From Bathymodiolus brooksi (Eukaryota > Mollusca > Bivalvia > Mytilida > Modiolidae), in NCBI GenBank assembly GCA_963680875.1, contig OY804582.1, positions 48,006,646 to 48,070,645 on the forward strand: a stretch of 64,000 bases of DNA. The letters are read 5' to 3'. This document shows positions 48,139 through 60,430 of the stretch, piece by piece. A model generated the notes under the pieces. It was given only the letters and a program-made list of their open reading frames with translations. It ran no database searches and was not told the origin of the DNA. The translations under genes were made by a program, and so were the position numbers. The first letter of the stretch is position 1, and every line of letters begins with the position of its first letter.

Positions 48139-48720
48139 GAACCACTGCTGGGCTTTTTCAAGTCTACTTTGACTTTCAAAACTACCATCTAACCACTCGG
48201 CTACGATGACCACACTTCCATACTGTATAATTAGTATATATATATCTTGATAGTAAGCGTTGTTAAACAAATATCAACAATTTGTTTAAAGAAGCAAGAC
48301 ACGAGACAAGTATTTCAGGTCTGGCATAAATTATGTTCAGAACTGACGAGTATGTGAAATTTTAAAATGTATTTTCGCAATACAAAAACAACTAATGAAC
48401 CGACCGCAAGTAATAACAAATCAGACAGACCACAGGTGAACATTTGGGAAAATTGAAAGACCTTGGAATATCTAAATATAAACGAGAATCGAAAGCACGG
48501 TGACGATAAAATGTTGCTGTTTATTTTTTGTTAATTGTGGCTTATTTAGCTTTCTGAACATTAAAAAGGTAAACATATAAAATGAAAACACTGCTGTAGA
48601 TAGAAATGTATTGTGTAAGAGATTACACTCCAACTTGTAGATTCTTAGAAATAATCAACTCGAACATTACGGGTCTTGATTATTTTTAAGAATCTACAGT
48701 TGGAGTGTATTCTCCACTAC
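48139..48720 (-). repeat. tRNA-like SINE copy D5 (A-box half) and R segment E
   Basis: The minus strand has the A-box TAGCCGAGTGGTTAGA at 48188-48203. The B-box GGTTCTATACCC is formed only when 48139-48146 is read with 41358-41369 across the LTR element. 48300-48720 matches segment E of R (9755-10300, 37690-38000). It includes the GTTCAGAACTGACGAGTA landmark and a hairpin, 48625-48659 with 48676-48708. Confidence 0.65.
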
Positions 48721-51040
48721 TTATTGGGTGCTATGTATATTTTTTGTCACATGTTATTGTAAGCACGTTTTTTAAGGAAGTGTGATATACAGATTAAAGG
48801 GCGTGGGATACATTTGTTACGTCGAAGTATATAAACGAATAACGTTACAATGGAAAATAACATACCATTACAATAAAGACTCATGGTTTCCTGAATTTGA
48901 CGTTGTAATTTAAATACTTACAGTATACATTGCCATCCCGAGATCAATTCAAATGGAAATATAAAGGCGTCACAGTAAACGTTCAGTGGTTGTAGGAAAT
49001 TAACTACAGCTAAGCATCACTAGTAACAATTATGATGTAAACTACTCAGCAAAAGAAACAATACAATGAAGTTAAGAAAATGTGTTAATATTGCCGTGTT
49101 TGTTATGCCCATATGCATCTAAATTATACGGCTTCTTCGATTTTTTTGCTCTAAGTAAAATACATTGAGCATCAAATCCTTGTATCGTTTCTTTTGTTGA
49201 CTAGTGTATCAAGCATAGTATCGACTTAGCGAGAAATGTGGAACAATTTGCTGATCTAAGATGGCGACATGGCAATGTCTGCATTATCTGAATATAGCAA
49301 ACATTTTTAACAATCACATGCATGCTATACTTTACGGAACTCAAAATAATCCATTACATCAAGCCAAATAAAATAAAATAACCAATAATGAAAACAGTGA
49401 AATATTCCGAGGCGGCAAATCCCTACTGCCCTTAAAAGTAAAATGTCTGAAATACACGAAACTAATTGAATTTACCCAAATTTAACAATGGAAATTAGCC
49501 GTAACTTTCCTGGAGTCGATGTAGATTTCTGAACTATGCATAAAGTAATATTAAAACATTCTATTTCTAGTTTGTACATTCAATATTTCCTCATTAAATA
49601 CAACATAATTATGTATACATCCTCTTACTTCTAAGACTCTGCATACAATTATTTAGAACCAAGAAAGGGGTATCTTCACTAACTTTCAAAATCGGCGTCA
49701 CTTATTGAAAAAAATAAACAGGCATTGCTTACACAATGTGTGCGATATTTAATAGGACTTTCCCCACCCTTTCTTATAATGTTTGTATTACATAACTCAC
49801 TTGTTTATGCTTTACAGAATTCCTACCTATACACATCTATGTACGACGTGCTACGTCATATATCATTAACAATATCAGCGCAGTCATCGACAATCGTAAT
49901 ATTTGCACTAAGAAATCCCCCGAATGAGTACTTTGATTTCTAAGTTGACGAGAACTGTGCTCATGGAAAGTATAATTCTAGTGACTGATACTTTAGTTAT
50001 TAAGGATGCGCATTTGACGTGAGTGATTCATATACTAGTCTATTACACTGGGAAATATGGGTTTTTACATAGGCTTCAAACTTCAACACTTTATATAAGT
50101 TAGAAAAATACATGAAAGCTCTGACCCACTACATACGATATCTAGAACACATTTTCGCAAATAGTCCGAAATCTGAACTCGCCATTACTAATAGGAGTGA
50201 TTTGTTTACATGCAGCATGGAAGCTGATTTTGCATGAAGCCAGATTTTGACCTGATAAAATAACCGACACTAGTTTAATTTCACAGTATGAACTGGTTGA
50301 TTGGAACTTTACTCCAGTATTGTAATCATATCATAAACTAGGATTTTCCCTATTTCTTGTCCCCAATCAGAAGACATATATTCTCTCATTCTTGAAAAGG
50401 TCATTCTTACCATTTCTACTCACTGTTCCTGTATTTAATGAGATGTTTATTGAGACTAGTAAACAAGTTCGGCTTCCTGAAAAACAAAGTGGGTAAAACT
50501 AATAGCCCAATGCAATATGATGTTCAATGTACGTACGTAGTATTCACCACTCCCACATTATCTTTAACATTATACCATCCAAAATGTTGAAACAATACTT
50601 GTGCTTGTATTATATATAAACCGGCAATTTTGTGACGTGAATAAAGCTATGAATTTAAATGAATTATCGTTTACAAAGCACGAAATAAAAAAATGAAAAA
50701 TCCAAAGCACGATACGAATATATTACAAATTGTCTCACTTAAATCTATGACCATGTATGTAAAAACTACAATAATGTAATGGTGTTCAAATAATTTTGTT
50801 TGTTTTTGTTTGTTCGCATTTGGAATATTGCATCAAAATTGCAGTTCTTTGCTTAGTCCACTTGACTTCTATTAATTGTTCAGAACTTTTTTTTATTAAA
50901 AATCCATTTGTAAAATCTACATTTTGTTATATGTATATTATTATATATTATTATATGACTATCAATTTTTTTTCTGATTGGATAAGACCATGAATTTTTT
51001 CTTGATAGAACTTGAGGAATACTGTCTAAGCCTTCAATTT
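48721..51040. other. Stretch without recognisable genes
   Basis: AT-rich. A 72-codon ORF at 49725-49943 is hydrophobic but has no recognisable domain. No TE motif seen; it may be single-copy intergenic sequence. Confidence 0.35.
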
Positions 51041-51560
51041 CCTCAAAGATTAATTTGGACCGTTATATTAACCTCACGTGACGTCAAAATCGGAAAATCC
51101 CTACTTTTAATCTTAGCCTCACGCTAGGTTAATATAACGTTCCAAAGGCATCTCTGGAACGATCAAAATTAATCTTTGCAATATGCATAGATCTTTCTTG
51201 TTACCATTTAAATTTACAAAAACATGTAGTGTTTAATGCCACTTTATAAAACATGACTCAGAGGACATTAATGTCAGCTTCATATAATAAAACAATTACT
51301 GAGTTTCATTTCGATTAATATCAGGATCTATCGTTCCAAGATATATGATATTTACCTCGGCTTTGGCCTCGGTAATTATCATCTATCTTGGAACGATATA
51401 TCCTTATAGTAACCTCAACAAAAGTCAATAATTGTATTTTATTTTATGACTTCAGAAAATATCTTTTTCTGATTGGCTGACGTCCCGAGTAACGATCTTT
51501 GATAAAACATTATAATCACCTCATGTGACGTCACGCGAGGTGAATATAGCATTCCAACAA
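51041..51560. repeat. Cluster of three palindromes with CG-containing cores
   Basis: (1) 51044-51179: outer arms CAAAGATTAATTT/AAATTAATCTTTG and inner arms CGTTATATTAACCT (51061) / AGGTTAATATAACG (51126). (2) 51324-51403: 37-base arms starting GGATCTATCGTTCCAAGATA around a CTCGGCTTTGGCCTCGG core. (3) 51511-51547: TATAATCACCTC-TGACGTCA-GAGGTGAATATA with a CRE-like centre. CACGTGACGTCA also occurs at 51075-51086 within the first. Confidence 0.8.
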
Positions 51561-51779
51561 GGTAAGCAAAAGAAAATGTCGTGATCAAAGCTTATTTTAA
51601 GGGTGAAAGAAACATATAAAATGTGTTATATAATATCATTCGATGCCTCGGTGAATATCATGTCCCATGGGTTGATCAATCCTTGTATTCACCTCATAGA
51701 AAGTCATCAATTGTATAATATATACGAATTCTGATGATCAATTTAACAAATGTTGGTTCATTATCAAAAAGGTTATCCA

Positions 51780-52436
51780 TTAGGTATATATGTTGATTAT
51801 ATTTCCTGAAGTGCACAATACTCTTTGTAATTATTTTGTATTGTGACAGAAACTCTGCCACTTTAAACACAATGTTGTGTGTTAGATCAATATTCCTGCT
51901 TTAATAATTAACTTACACACATGTTTAACTGAAAACACTACTTACACCATGTTGTATATCAGATCACTATATCTGATTTAATGATGAATGTAAATACATG
52001 CTTAACTGACAACACTATTACTTACACCATTTTGTATATCAGATCAATATGTCAGATTTAATGATGAATGTACACACATGTGATACTGATAGCACTACAT
52101 ACATCATGTTGTATGTCAGATCACTATGTTAGATTTACTGATGAATGTACATGTACACACATGTGTTACTGATAACACTACTTACAACACGTTGTATGTT
52201 AGATCACTATGCTAGATTTAATGATGAATGTACACACATGTCTTACTGATAACACTACTTACACCATGTTGTATGTTAGATCACTATGCTAGATGTATTG
52301 ATGAGTATACACACATGTGTTACTGATAACACTACTTACATCATATTGTATGGCAGATCACCACGTCTGATTTAATGATGAATGTACACACATGTTTTAC
52401 CGATGACACTATTTTCACCATGCTGTATGTCAGAAT
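51780..52436 (+). repeat. 77-bp tandem array (second locus), about 6-7 units
   Basis: Same unit as 35214-36540 (AGATTTAATGATGAATGTACAC, ACTTACACCATGTTGTATGTCAGATCA). Left flank 51790-51890 resembles 35090-35213. Confidence 0.9.
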
Positions 52437-52995
52437 AATGTTATTATCAATATCATATTTTATTATTCAATAATATACCTAAATATGATGACATTTTACA
52501 TTGATGAATATTAAATACCAGTATTAAAATAATTTGATTTAGATACACCATTACTTCACTGTTACATTCAATAACGAGTCATGTTTTATTTTATTTTACA
52601 GTGCTGTTTTGTAAGTATAATAACTGTAAGGTAGTATATTAAATTGAAACAGCCAAAAAGTATGTCTTATATAAGGTGACTTGTGTTGTTATGACAATGA
52701 AATATGTTTGAAATAAACGATAATAATAATGGACACAATGGGTTGTTATAACAACATGTACATTATACCTGATATAAAATAGAGATGATGTATTGATGCA
52801 AACGTGGTTGACGACTCTTTAAGCGTGTTTGCTTAGCAATGAGCATATTAATGATATACTTAAATCAACATCACAACGTTCAAGAAAACTATAAATTGTA
52901 GCATTAGTACAATATGTTGTGTTTGTTTTAGAAGCTCTGGAATCATAGCATTCATCGGAATCGTCCATATAGAGTAATGTTATTTCATTATGAAC

Positions 52996-53042
<47 letters not shown>

Positions 53043-56000
53043 ATACATTATAATTTGATCAACATATATGACGCTGTATGTATATATATATATATGTTAA
53101 TATGATAAACATGATCAACAGCAGAATAGAACATTTCCTATTCTACCACACAGTGGAATAATGTGTATAGTGTTCCTTCTAATTATAAGTTGCATACATT
53201 TATGATTGATTGTTTGGTAATTAACGCACCTGTGGATGTATTTCAGCTATATCATGTTTTTATTTGTTTCACATAACATGAAATTGTTTGGTACACATCC
53301 GCCTGCAATACGGTTTTTTCGAATCATTTCCATTCCGTCAAAAAAATAGTATTTTCGTCCGCCAGATCACGTGATTTCGATGGAATGTTCGGCATTGAAC
53401 TTCCGGTGTCAATATACACAACAAAAACTCCAATTGATGTGTGCCGTTTTAACGTTCGATCCTCAATATATTTTTTTTAGCATTTTCTGTAAAAGACAGA
53501 TATCAATTAAATTATTCTATTTGTATCAGACTTCAATGTAGAGAAAATAACTTCTTTAAAATTAAATTTGTTTTCTTTCTTTATTTACTGCTGTCAGCAT
53601 CGCGAAAAAAAACCGATATGCCTTTATATAATTCTGATATCAGACAGATAGTGGGGTACCGTACACCAGTATTTATTCAGTCGTTTCTTTGGCGTCTCCA
53701 TATTACAATTACTTATAATATACCGCATATACAACTATGATATGCTGACGTAATAGCGTAAACACTGGAAGTCGTCTTGCAATCATTTCAGACGTCAAGA
53801 CACGAAAAATACGGAACGTCGTCGGAATTGGCATGATTCAAAACAACCGTATTGTGACAATATGTTATTACGACAGTAACATCGGTCTAATCAGAACCCC
53901 TTTGGGACTGAATAATTTGTTCAGTTTAGACAGGTGTTTGGCTTACACAGGTTCAAATTACTTAGACATTTAGTAGATGGGACTGGCAAGTCTGTCTGGC
54001 TTAGGCAAGTTTTCTGTTTACTCAGGGTTTGGTTTAGACAGCTTTCACTGTATAAAAGAAACTATTAATTAAATATTAAAATAATAAACTGTTAATAATT
54101 TTTGAATATGAACACTGTGAAATGCTCAATGAATACTAACATGTTACCTATTGGTTTCATATTTGTATTGTTTCAGAAACTGCGCTAACTGTAGGTAAGT
54201 GTGAAAAACTTGAACTAAGCAAGTATGCCTATAATAGACGTTAAACCTAATCCGATAAACTATAGACAGTAAAACTCTCTTAGATTGGAGCATTTCCTCT
54301 CAGTTCTGTACTGAGAGCAAACTATGAACGGTTTCTTCCAGGTAGAAAACCTTCAATAATATATTCATGAAAACATACTTTTTATCGATGATTACAAATC
54401 CTCACTGTTTACCCCATGACACAGCAATGTCTTCCCTAATAACACTCCCTCAAAGAAACAATACTAATCATAATACAACACACCTATATAAGTTATAATT
54501 CTGTCGAGGAAACACTTCCTACTGTTAAATGAGAAATGTAACATTTTGAACATGTTCAGTGGTTAATATGTGAAAGTCTCAGAAAGCAAATAAAAATATC
54601 TGCTGCAATTTATAGATAAGTTTATGAATTATAAATAATGGACACAGCAAAGCCAATAGATAGTTCAATATATTAAAATTAGAATGTCGTATGGTAGAGA
54701 AACTGACTGCAATACCTGATAAAAGCAACATTTTAGTTACCATCGAATTATTGTTTGTGACCAAATTGTAATGTTTTCTGTTAGTTTATTGGACCTCCAA
54801 CAAACTATGGAATGTTTAGATGTTCAGTAGTAAAGAAAGTAGGTTTGATATAAAGTCAATGAATGTACATCATCTAACCATCAATTATTTGTGTTGTCAG
54901 GTACGTCCACAATAGACACCATATAATAGTATAGATCACAAATACAGCAACCATTCTGCACATAGACATAATATTAACCCTTCGCATTTAGATAATGCGT
55001 TCTCATTAAATTATTACATTTTTGTCATAAATTCAATATAATATGAAAAGGGTTGATAATACGTAATAAGTAGCTAACATTTGGGCTAACTCGGATGTGT
55101 AGTTGACGTTAGACCATAAAGTTAGAATGTCGTAAAGGGATATGTGTTACATGTTCTAACTGTGTATAAAGCTATGTACTGAATATCATTATACTAGTAT
55201 CAAGCATTTGAATACAGTATCAGGATATCAAAGGTATGCAAGTGTTATTACAGAGATCTAAATTATCACAGTTAGTTCATGTTTTATTATCATCTCCGTT
55301 AATGGAAAAACATTAATCATGTACTCACAAAATCTAAATGTTGGTCATAAAAGGTATATAATCTATCACTTTTCCTCCCACAACAGGTCGTAAAATATTA
55401 ATTCATTATATTTTATGTAATATATGCATTCATTAAAATTAATATATACCAGAAATTAAATGAACTGCCTATATTCTCTGCATTTAACAATAATTGTCCT
55501 ACCGAATTGTTCCAATGGGTGGGGTGGCACTTGTAATATAGAAGTATATAAAGAGATGTCGCTGGAACTGTTATAAATTGTACACTTTAGCATCCCAATG
55601 GGGCATATTTTTACAAGAAAATGCATCTTTTTTTTTCTAATTGAAAAATCAAATTCTTCTATACTTATGTTATAATCTAACATGATTAGGTGGAAAATCA
55701 ATATATCCGTGTTTATTGCAGATCATAGTATAATATATGAATGGATCACCAATAAAAGAATGATATAAATGGGTATAAATTCCATGCCTAGGGAATGTAT
55801 TAATGCGCTTGTTCTAAGACATCAACTTCAGCACGGTACCCAGCTTGATCATAAGTAAAGCCTCTAACCTTACCCTTTTGTTCCACTTTATTGTTTCTAA
55901 ATATAAATGATGTACATATGGTATTGATGCTGACTCATTATTAACACATTGGATTGGTTAAAGTAAATGACTTAATACTAGTAATATGTTGTAAAGAATA

Positions 56001-56050
56001 ATAATGAGCATCAACACATAAAATTCATTATATAGATTACATATTAACAA
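52437..56050. other. Mostly unassigned AT-rich stretch
   Basis: Contains an A run of 39 bases (53002-53040), a short TA run near 53080-53093, and a dispersed repeat (53385-53545, partner 34660-34830). It also has two splice-like microexon patterns at 52591-52616 and 54163-54200. No ORF with a recognisable domain. Confidence 0.4.
53002..53040 (+). repeat. Poly(A) run, 39 bases
   Basis: An uninterrupted A run. No retrocopied gene or SINE head is recognisable upstream, and no target duplication was found, so its origin is unclear. Confidence 0.9.
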
Positions 56051-56059
56051 AAACAGGCA

Positions 56060-56520
56060 TACACATGTTGACAGCACACAGTTTTATTGAATACATATAA
56101 ACATGCAACAACACATATACAACATACAATCAAAGGTTGACACCACACAGCTATATAGAATACATATAATCATGACAAAACACTCAGACAACATAGAATC
56201 AAATGTTGACAACACACAGCTGTATAGAGTACATATAAACATATCAAGAGTACACAGACAACACAAAAAGTATCCATCACACAGCTGTATAACATAAATA
56301 TATATAAACATAGCAAAACCACACAGACAACAAACAATCAAATGTTTACAACACACAGTGTATACAATATATATAAGCATGACAAAAACACACAGACAAC
56401 AAACAATCAAATGTTTACAACACACAGTGTATACAATATATATAAGCATGACAAAAACACACAGACAACATACAATCAAAGGTTTACATCACAAAACTGT
56501 ATCATAATGGACGACAATGT
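56060..56520 (+). repeat. 69-bp tandem array, about 7 units
   Basis: The landmark TTGACA/TTTACA-ACACAC recurs at 56068, 56137, 56206, about 56275, 56345, 56414 and 56483, 69 bases apart. Because 69 is divisible by three, the minus strand is open for 131 codons as a 23-residue repeat; I treat that ORF as a by-product. Confidence 0.92.
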
Positions 56521-56569
56521 TAACAACACAGTACAAATATACATTGACTGACAAGATGGTATTGCTATT

Positions 56570-57605
56570 TGTAGAGAGAAATTGGCACATAGGTGTCTGG
56601 ATTGAGCATGATTATATCATATAGAATGGCTAAGTTTGCTCTTGTTCAACTATTATCATAAGACTATGCAACAGATGAACTTGTTTTACATATTGATCTG
56701 GTGTTAAGTTGTAAAGTTGATTGCTTATTGAATTTGACAGAACTTTTTTTTTCACATTTTTAGAGAGAACACACTACATGATTGTCTGGATGCAGCATGA
56801 TTACATCATACAGAATGGTTTAGCTGGCTCTTGTATTGACAATTATAATCATAAGACAACTCAATCGAAGACCTTGTTTTTGGTGTTGATATAAGTTGTA
56901 AAGTTGATTGCTTATTAAAATTGACATAACATTTTTATTACATATTGATCTACTGTTTAATTGAATTTGCTTTAAGTATAAATATAATCTGTGTACCATG
57001 TATTAATTATATAGTATAACTTATATTGAATGATTGTATTAGAATATACAAAGATTGTGGTGTGTTTTTATATTTTTTTATCGTTTGCTTGTATATGCTT
57101 GTATATGCATTGTCGTTGGAGATCCAGTTATCAAGAGGGTCTAAGCTCGCCACATGTGTGTGCCTGTACCACGGATTGACATGGATTTCCAACGTTATAT
57201 ATATATATTGTTTTTGTATGTCCAATGAGCTCAGTTGAGATGCTAGGTGATTGTTTATTTTGTTGCTATTAGAGAAATATATGACCTATAACTGTTTTTA
57301 AAAGCAAATAGTGTCAACAATGATGAATTTTGAGTGTTAGGTTTGGTTAGGAGGTAAATCTTTACAACGATTAGCAATGAAATATGCACCATTTGTTGTC
57401 ATATTAGTAAGGTGCCATATTATCATGCTAGGTGATTGTTTATTCTGTTGCTATTAGTGAAATATATGACCTATATCTGTTTAAGGTAATAGTGTCAACA
57501 ATGATGAATTTTGAGTGTTAATTCTTTTTAGGAGGTACATCTTTAGAACGATTAACAATGAAATATGCATAATTTTTTGTCATCTCAGTAAGGCGCCATA
57601 TTATC
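56570..57605 (+). repeat. Two two-copy tandem duplications
   Basis: 56570-56745 repeats at 56758-56935 (landmark GTTGTAAAGTTGATTGCTTATT). 57239-57421 repeats at 57424-57605 (landmark GCTAGGTGATTGTTTATT, AGTGTCAACAATGATGAATTTTGAGTGTTA). Confidence 0.8.
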
Positions 57606-58427
57606 ATCGAAAAGTATATTAACAACATAATACGGAGATCAGTAACATAATCAGAGTTCCCAAGTCATAAATAAAACTCAAATAAATAGATGATCTGGAT
57701 ATAAAACAGTACATATATAAAGACAAGATCACAAAATCATTCAACATGAGCCGCCACATACGTGTAATATTTGTTGTGGTTTTTGGAATACTATAGATCG
57801 GTTGTCTATTATTGACCCAGAAACATTGACCTCTCACTTAATTGACAGTCAATTTTCAAAGTGAAATAAAAACACACATGGGTAAATTAAAGAATACCGA
57901 TGTGTTTGTTTATATGGTGTGTTTCCTGAACTCCAACATTCTTATGACTACATATAGTGTAAATTGTGGTTTTAGCTATTAAGTTGGAACCACTTAAAGA
58001 TTATTTTTCAATTAAAAAAAGTAATAACCAAGTGAAATATCACATGCTCTATTTTGTTTGTAATTTGTTCATTTTTTCCACTAACAGAGTTATTCCTATA
58101 TGTTTATATACATATACAAGGCCTTAGTACATACAATCTACAACGTACAAGTTGGTTGTCAAAACATACTGTTTTGTATTAACTTTTGAAATACAAAGCT
58201 AGCATTTTGGCGCTTTAAAATCTGATTCAACACATCATTTCTTCAGAAATGCCTGTACCAAGTCAGGGTCATTACGCTTTTCACAGTTTTCCTGTTGTTT
58301 ACTGATTTTGTCTGTGTATACACATATAAGTTTTGACTTTCCCTTTGTAAGATTGTTCGGAGTTCGGTAATTTTGTTATTACCCTTATTTTAAGTTATAC
58401 ATATATTTTAATATTATCGATATTATA
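57606..58427. other. Stretch without recognisable features
   Basis: AT-rich; no ORF with domains, no repeat recognised. Confidence 0.3.
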
Positions 58428-60430
58428 TGTTATTCAGCTATCAGACAGGGTATTTAATGTGACATTCCCGACTTAGGTTCTATATTCCCTTTGGCGCAGC
58501 CGAAGGGAATATATATCCTACGCCGGGAATGTCACATTATATACCCTGTCTGATAGCTGAATAACAGATATATTACGAATTTAACCATTGTGTTTGCTCT
58601 AATGCAGAATCCAAGCGTATTAAATATATTTGTGTTTTTTATATTTATTTTTCGTGTTATAAGATGCCCCTTTCCGTACCTCTGACATTCTTTCTACAGT
58701 GACGTCAAAATATGTGTGACGTCATAACAAAACAACAGGTTTGTGAAACAAATCCACTAATTTAAATGTTAGCAACATACACAAAAAACCTTGGTGTGGC
58801 CCCATGACGTCAAACGTTTTCAAGGCTCAACGTTTTGTTTATTGTGATGGTCAAGTTTGCTATGGCATAACCGTGGAACATAGGACTTTGCTGAATCGAT
58901 CAGATGTTTGTGGCGGAATTATTTGATGTAATATTTGTTTGTTCATACAGCCGTTTTGAGTATAAAAACAGCATTTAATTTTATTAAAATATATTTATTA
59001 TTCCGTAGTATGCTATTGATTCAATGAAGCGTTTTTATTTTGTCGGCCATGTTATCTTTTTTGGGAGACTGAAATATATACCCCGTCTGTTTTCGAATAT
59101 ATGCTGACATTTATGGCTGATGAACCAATGAAAAGTTGTGTAACAAACTAAATCCGTAATATTATAGTATTATTACATGATGTTTTTCATATTGGCCTAG
59201 CTATAGGTCCGAGGCCTGCTGTATTGGCCCTAGGCGCAGCTGAACGCCAATACAGCATACCAAAGACCTATAACTAGGCCAATATGAAAAACATCACGCA
59301 ATGATACTTTTATTAATTAACCAGTCCAATATCTCTCGACATTTTTCCTTGCAATTGTCGACATGTCTAGCGGATTCCGATTTAGTTGTTATTGGACTGA
59401 CTGGAATTGGGCCAATACGAAAAATATTCGTATTGAACTGGTTTTTGCCGTATTGGCCCAATGAAAGTTTTTATATTGTATTGACAGATTAGATCATATA
59501 AAGGCTAATAAATCAAAGTTAGTTAATAATATATGTTATTCAGCTATCAGACAGGGTATATAATGTGATATTCCCGACTTAGGATCTATATTCCCTGAGG
59601 CGCAGCCGAAGGGAATGTATATCATAAGCCGGGAATGTCACATAATATACCCTGTCTGATAGCCGAATAACAGATATATTACGGATTTAACCATTGTTTT
59701 TTTTAAATACAACATCCAACTGTATTAAATAAATTTGCCTCTTTTATTTTCATTTTTCGTATCTTTAGATGTCCGTTTCCCCTTTGACGTCGTTCTTCAA
59801 TGACGTCAAAATATGTGTCGCGTCATATTTCATTTATGAGGTGTCTCGTGAAGGAAAATACTGTACTACATTTCTAAATCAATACAGTTTCATATGTAGT
59901 AAATTTTATAAACTTTATAAATATAACATTAATATATCACATAACAAAACAACGGGTTTGCGAAACAGTTTCAATAATTTAAATTTTAACTACATGTAAA
60001 TAAAACCTTGGTGTGGCCCCATGATGTCGAAAGTTTTCAAGGCTCAACGTTTTGTTTATTTGTTATGGTACAGCCGTGGAACATAGGAGTTTGCTGAATC
60101 GATCAGGTATTTGTGACGGAATTAACCGTTGTAATATTGTTTTGTTCATGCAGCCGTTTTGAGTATAAAAACAGCATTTAATTTGGTAAAAATACATTTA
60201 TTATTCCGTATTATACCATTGATTCAGTGAAGCGTAATGCTTTGTCGTCCATGTTTTAATCGTTTTGGGGGACTGAAATATATACCCCGTCTGTTTTCCG
60301 AATATATGCTGACATTCAGGGTTGAAGAACCAATGAACATATGTGTAACAAACTAAATCCGTAATATATGCTGACATTCAGGGCTGAAGAACCAATGAAA
60401 ATATGTGTAACAAACTAAATTCGTAATATA
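58428..60430 (+). repeat. Duplicated palindrome-headed unit, interrupted by two other palindromes
   Basis: A 139-bp palindrome (58428-58566) is followed by about 600 bases ending CAAACTAAATCCGTAATAT (59160). The same palindrome (59534-59672) and following block recur to about 60367, then a short extra copy of the end to 60430. Between them is an unrelated 119-bp palindrome (59178-59296) and a short one (59406-59419 with 59449-59462). After each large palindrome TATTACG(A/G)ATTTA begins a block that ends with its inverse AAATCCGTAATA, so the block itself has 12-base inverted ends. CRE-like TGACGTCA sites lie at 58701-58709 and 58731-58739. Confidence 0.85.

Noticed and set aside
49725..49943. 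Hydrophobic 72-codon ORF with HNSLVYALQN, faintly like a receptor TM7 NPxxY segment
   Set aside because: Single short resemblance, proline missing, no neighbouring transmembrane exons.
52920..53040. Processed mRNA retrocopy ending in the A39 run
   Set aside because: Upstream sequence has no recognisable coding frame and no flanking duplication.
56084..56479. 131-codon minus-strand ORF with repeating CCLCVFVMLIYIVYTVCCKHL-like units
   Set aside because: It is the translation of the 69-bp tandem array; period divisible by three keeps it open. No start context, domain or non-repeat flank.
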